Of a stretch of 7,037 bases of DNA, positions 6,724-7,037 are shown piece by piece. Within the stretch, counting starts at the first letter, position 1, and every line of letters starts with the position of its first letter. The notes below the pieces were generated by a model. The model saw nothing but the letters and a program-made list of their open reading frames with translations. It was not told where the DNA came from and did not search any database. This DNA is from a bacterium (GTDB lineage: Bacteria; Desulfobacterota; UBA8473), in contig WOUX01000115.1 of assembly GCA_009773075.1 (NCBI GenBank), forward strand, positions 1-7,037, read 5' to 3'. The position numbers and the translations under genes are program-made.

Positions 6724-7037
6724 CTACAATTTCCTTGGGGACAAACTTCTGACCGAGGTGGCAATTGACTGGAGGAGTTGAAGATCCTTGGTATCAAAAT
6801 CGCCGTGCTGACGATTAAGGACCTCAATTACCCCAAGTACCTTGCCCTGGGAAACCAGGGGCACACATAACACGGAGCAGGTTTTAAATCCTGTCCGCCG
6901 GTCAAATTCCGGATCGTAATACTGGGAGGTTTGAATGTCCCTTATCAGAACCGATTCTCCGCGAGCAGCGGCATACCCTGCAATCCCCTGGCCGAGTTTA
7001 GGCCGGAAACTCCGAAGGGGCTCAAGCTCGAGGTTAA
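6724..7037 (-). CDS. GAF domain fragment (N-terminal part truncated by window edge)
   Basis: I translated this by hand; 103 codons are open from the window edge to a TAG at 6726-6724. The sequence has the typical run of a GAF sensory domain: PKLGQGIAGYAA, then ESVLIRDI, a YYDPEFDRRTGFKTCSVLCVPL strand-loop region, GKVLGVIEVLNR, and FDTKDLQLLQSIATSV at the end of the domain. GAF domains bind small ligands such as cyclic nucleotides or haem, or act as dimerising modules, and often precede cyclase domains of this kind. After SIATSV the frame gives only RSLSPRKL and stops, whereas an intact protein would continue with a helix of the VAIENARLY type and a linker into the cyclase. The true start lies outside the window, and upstream domains are unknown. 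Confidence 0.8.
   Translation of the reverse strand, partial: NLELEPLRSFRPKLGQGIAGYAAARGESVLIRDIQTSQYYDPEFDRRTGFKTCSVLCVPLVSQGKVLGVIEVLNRQHGDFDTKDLQLLQSIATSVRSLSPRKL
6727..6793 (-). other. Frame break between GAF and cyclase domains
   Basis: The GAF frame is open down to the TAG at 6726-6724, and the cyclase frame is open from just after the TGA at 6796-6794, so any switch must lie between. Protein likeness places it near 6740-6755: the GAF frame is convincing up to SIATSV (ending 6751) and the cyclase frame from KFVPKEIV (starting 6748). The shift is -1 relative to the GAF frame. No convincing slippery heptamer (X XXY YYZ) lies in the overlap; the nearest run is CCCCAAGG at 6740-6733. A deletion or a sequencing or assembly error is more likely than programmed frameshifting. 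Confidence 0.7.

Noticed and set aside
6724..6726. Selenocysteine readthrough at the end of the GAF frame, given a selA in the window
   Set aside because: The stop is TAG, not TGA, and the frame after it is not protein-like.
6724..6760. Programmed -1 frameshifting between GAF and cyclase
   Set aside because: No heptamer of the X XXY YYZ kind is found in the overlap, and the linker expected between the domains is missing, so a deletion or error explains it better.

Overview
All recognisable genes lie on the minus strand and read right to left. The mix of genes suggests an anaerobic or facultative bacterium that uses selenium and nickel: a selenocysteine-tRNA synthesis enzyme, a nickel-pincer (LarA-type) racemase, the start of a GlcD-like oxidase, and an Old Yellow Enzyme/TMADH-type iron-sulfur flavoprotein. 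Desulfobacterota or a related phylum fits this gene neighbourhood, but the sequence does not prove the phylum.

Right end (about 7037-6092): the C-terminal part of a signalling protein. A GAF domain (7037-6724, cut by the window edge) is followed by a class III adenylate cyclase domain (to 6092). The two are in different reading frames, and the linker normally found between such domains is missing, so this looks like a frame-disrupted GAF-cyclase gene. The cyclase catalytic residues are intact.

Middle and left (5998-1): a 93-base gap holds a plausible sigma70-type promoter and a strong ribosome binding site. It is followed by a tightly packed run: OYE/TMADH-like flavoprotein (642 aa), ribulose-phosphate 3-epimerase-like protein, MarC-family membrane protein, SelA, LarA-family racemase, and the first 27 residues of a GlcD-like FAD oxidase. 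Spacings are 70, -1, 11, 26 and 5 bases, which supports one transcription unit. LarA plus GlcD fits racemisation then oxidation of a 2-hydroxyacid such as lactate. The flavoprotein would reduce an enoate/enoyl-type substrate or oxidise an amine. SelA, the epimerase and MarC have no obvious pathway link to these.

The most notable observations are a clean in-frame gap of about 30 residues in an otherwise well-conserved SelA, removing the highly conserved SRGELVEIGG block, and the frame break between the GAF and cyclase domains. The epimerase-like protein has Gln in place of a metal-binding His. Three copies of GTTAAC at an exact 7-base period sit on the selA stop codon. I saw no CRISPR array, tRNA, rRNA, insertion sequence or convincing terminator. 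No gene-free stretch exceeds about 100 bases. I did not find an evidently new multi-gene system.
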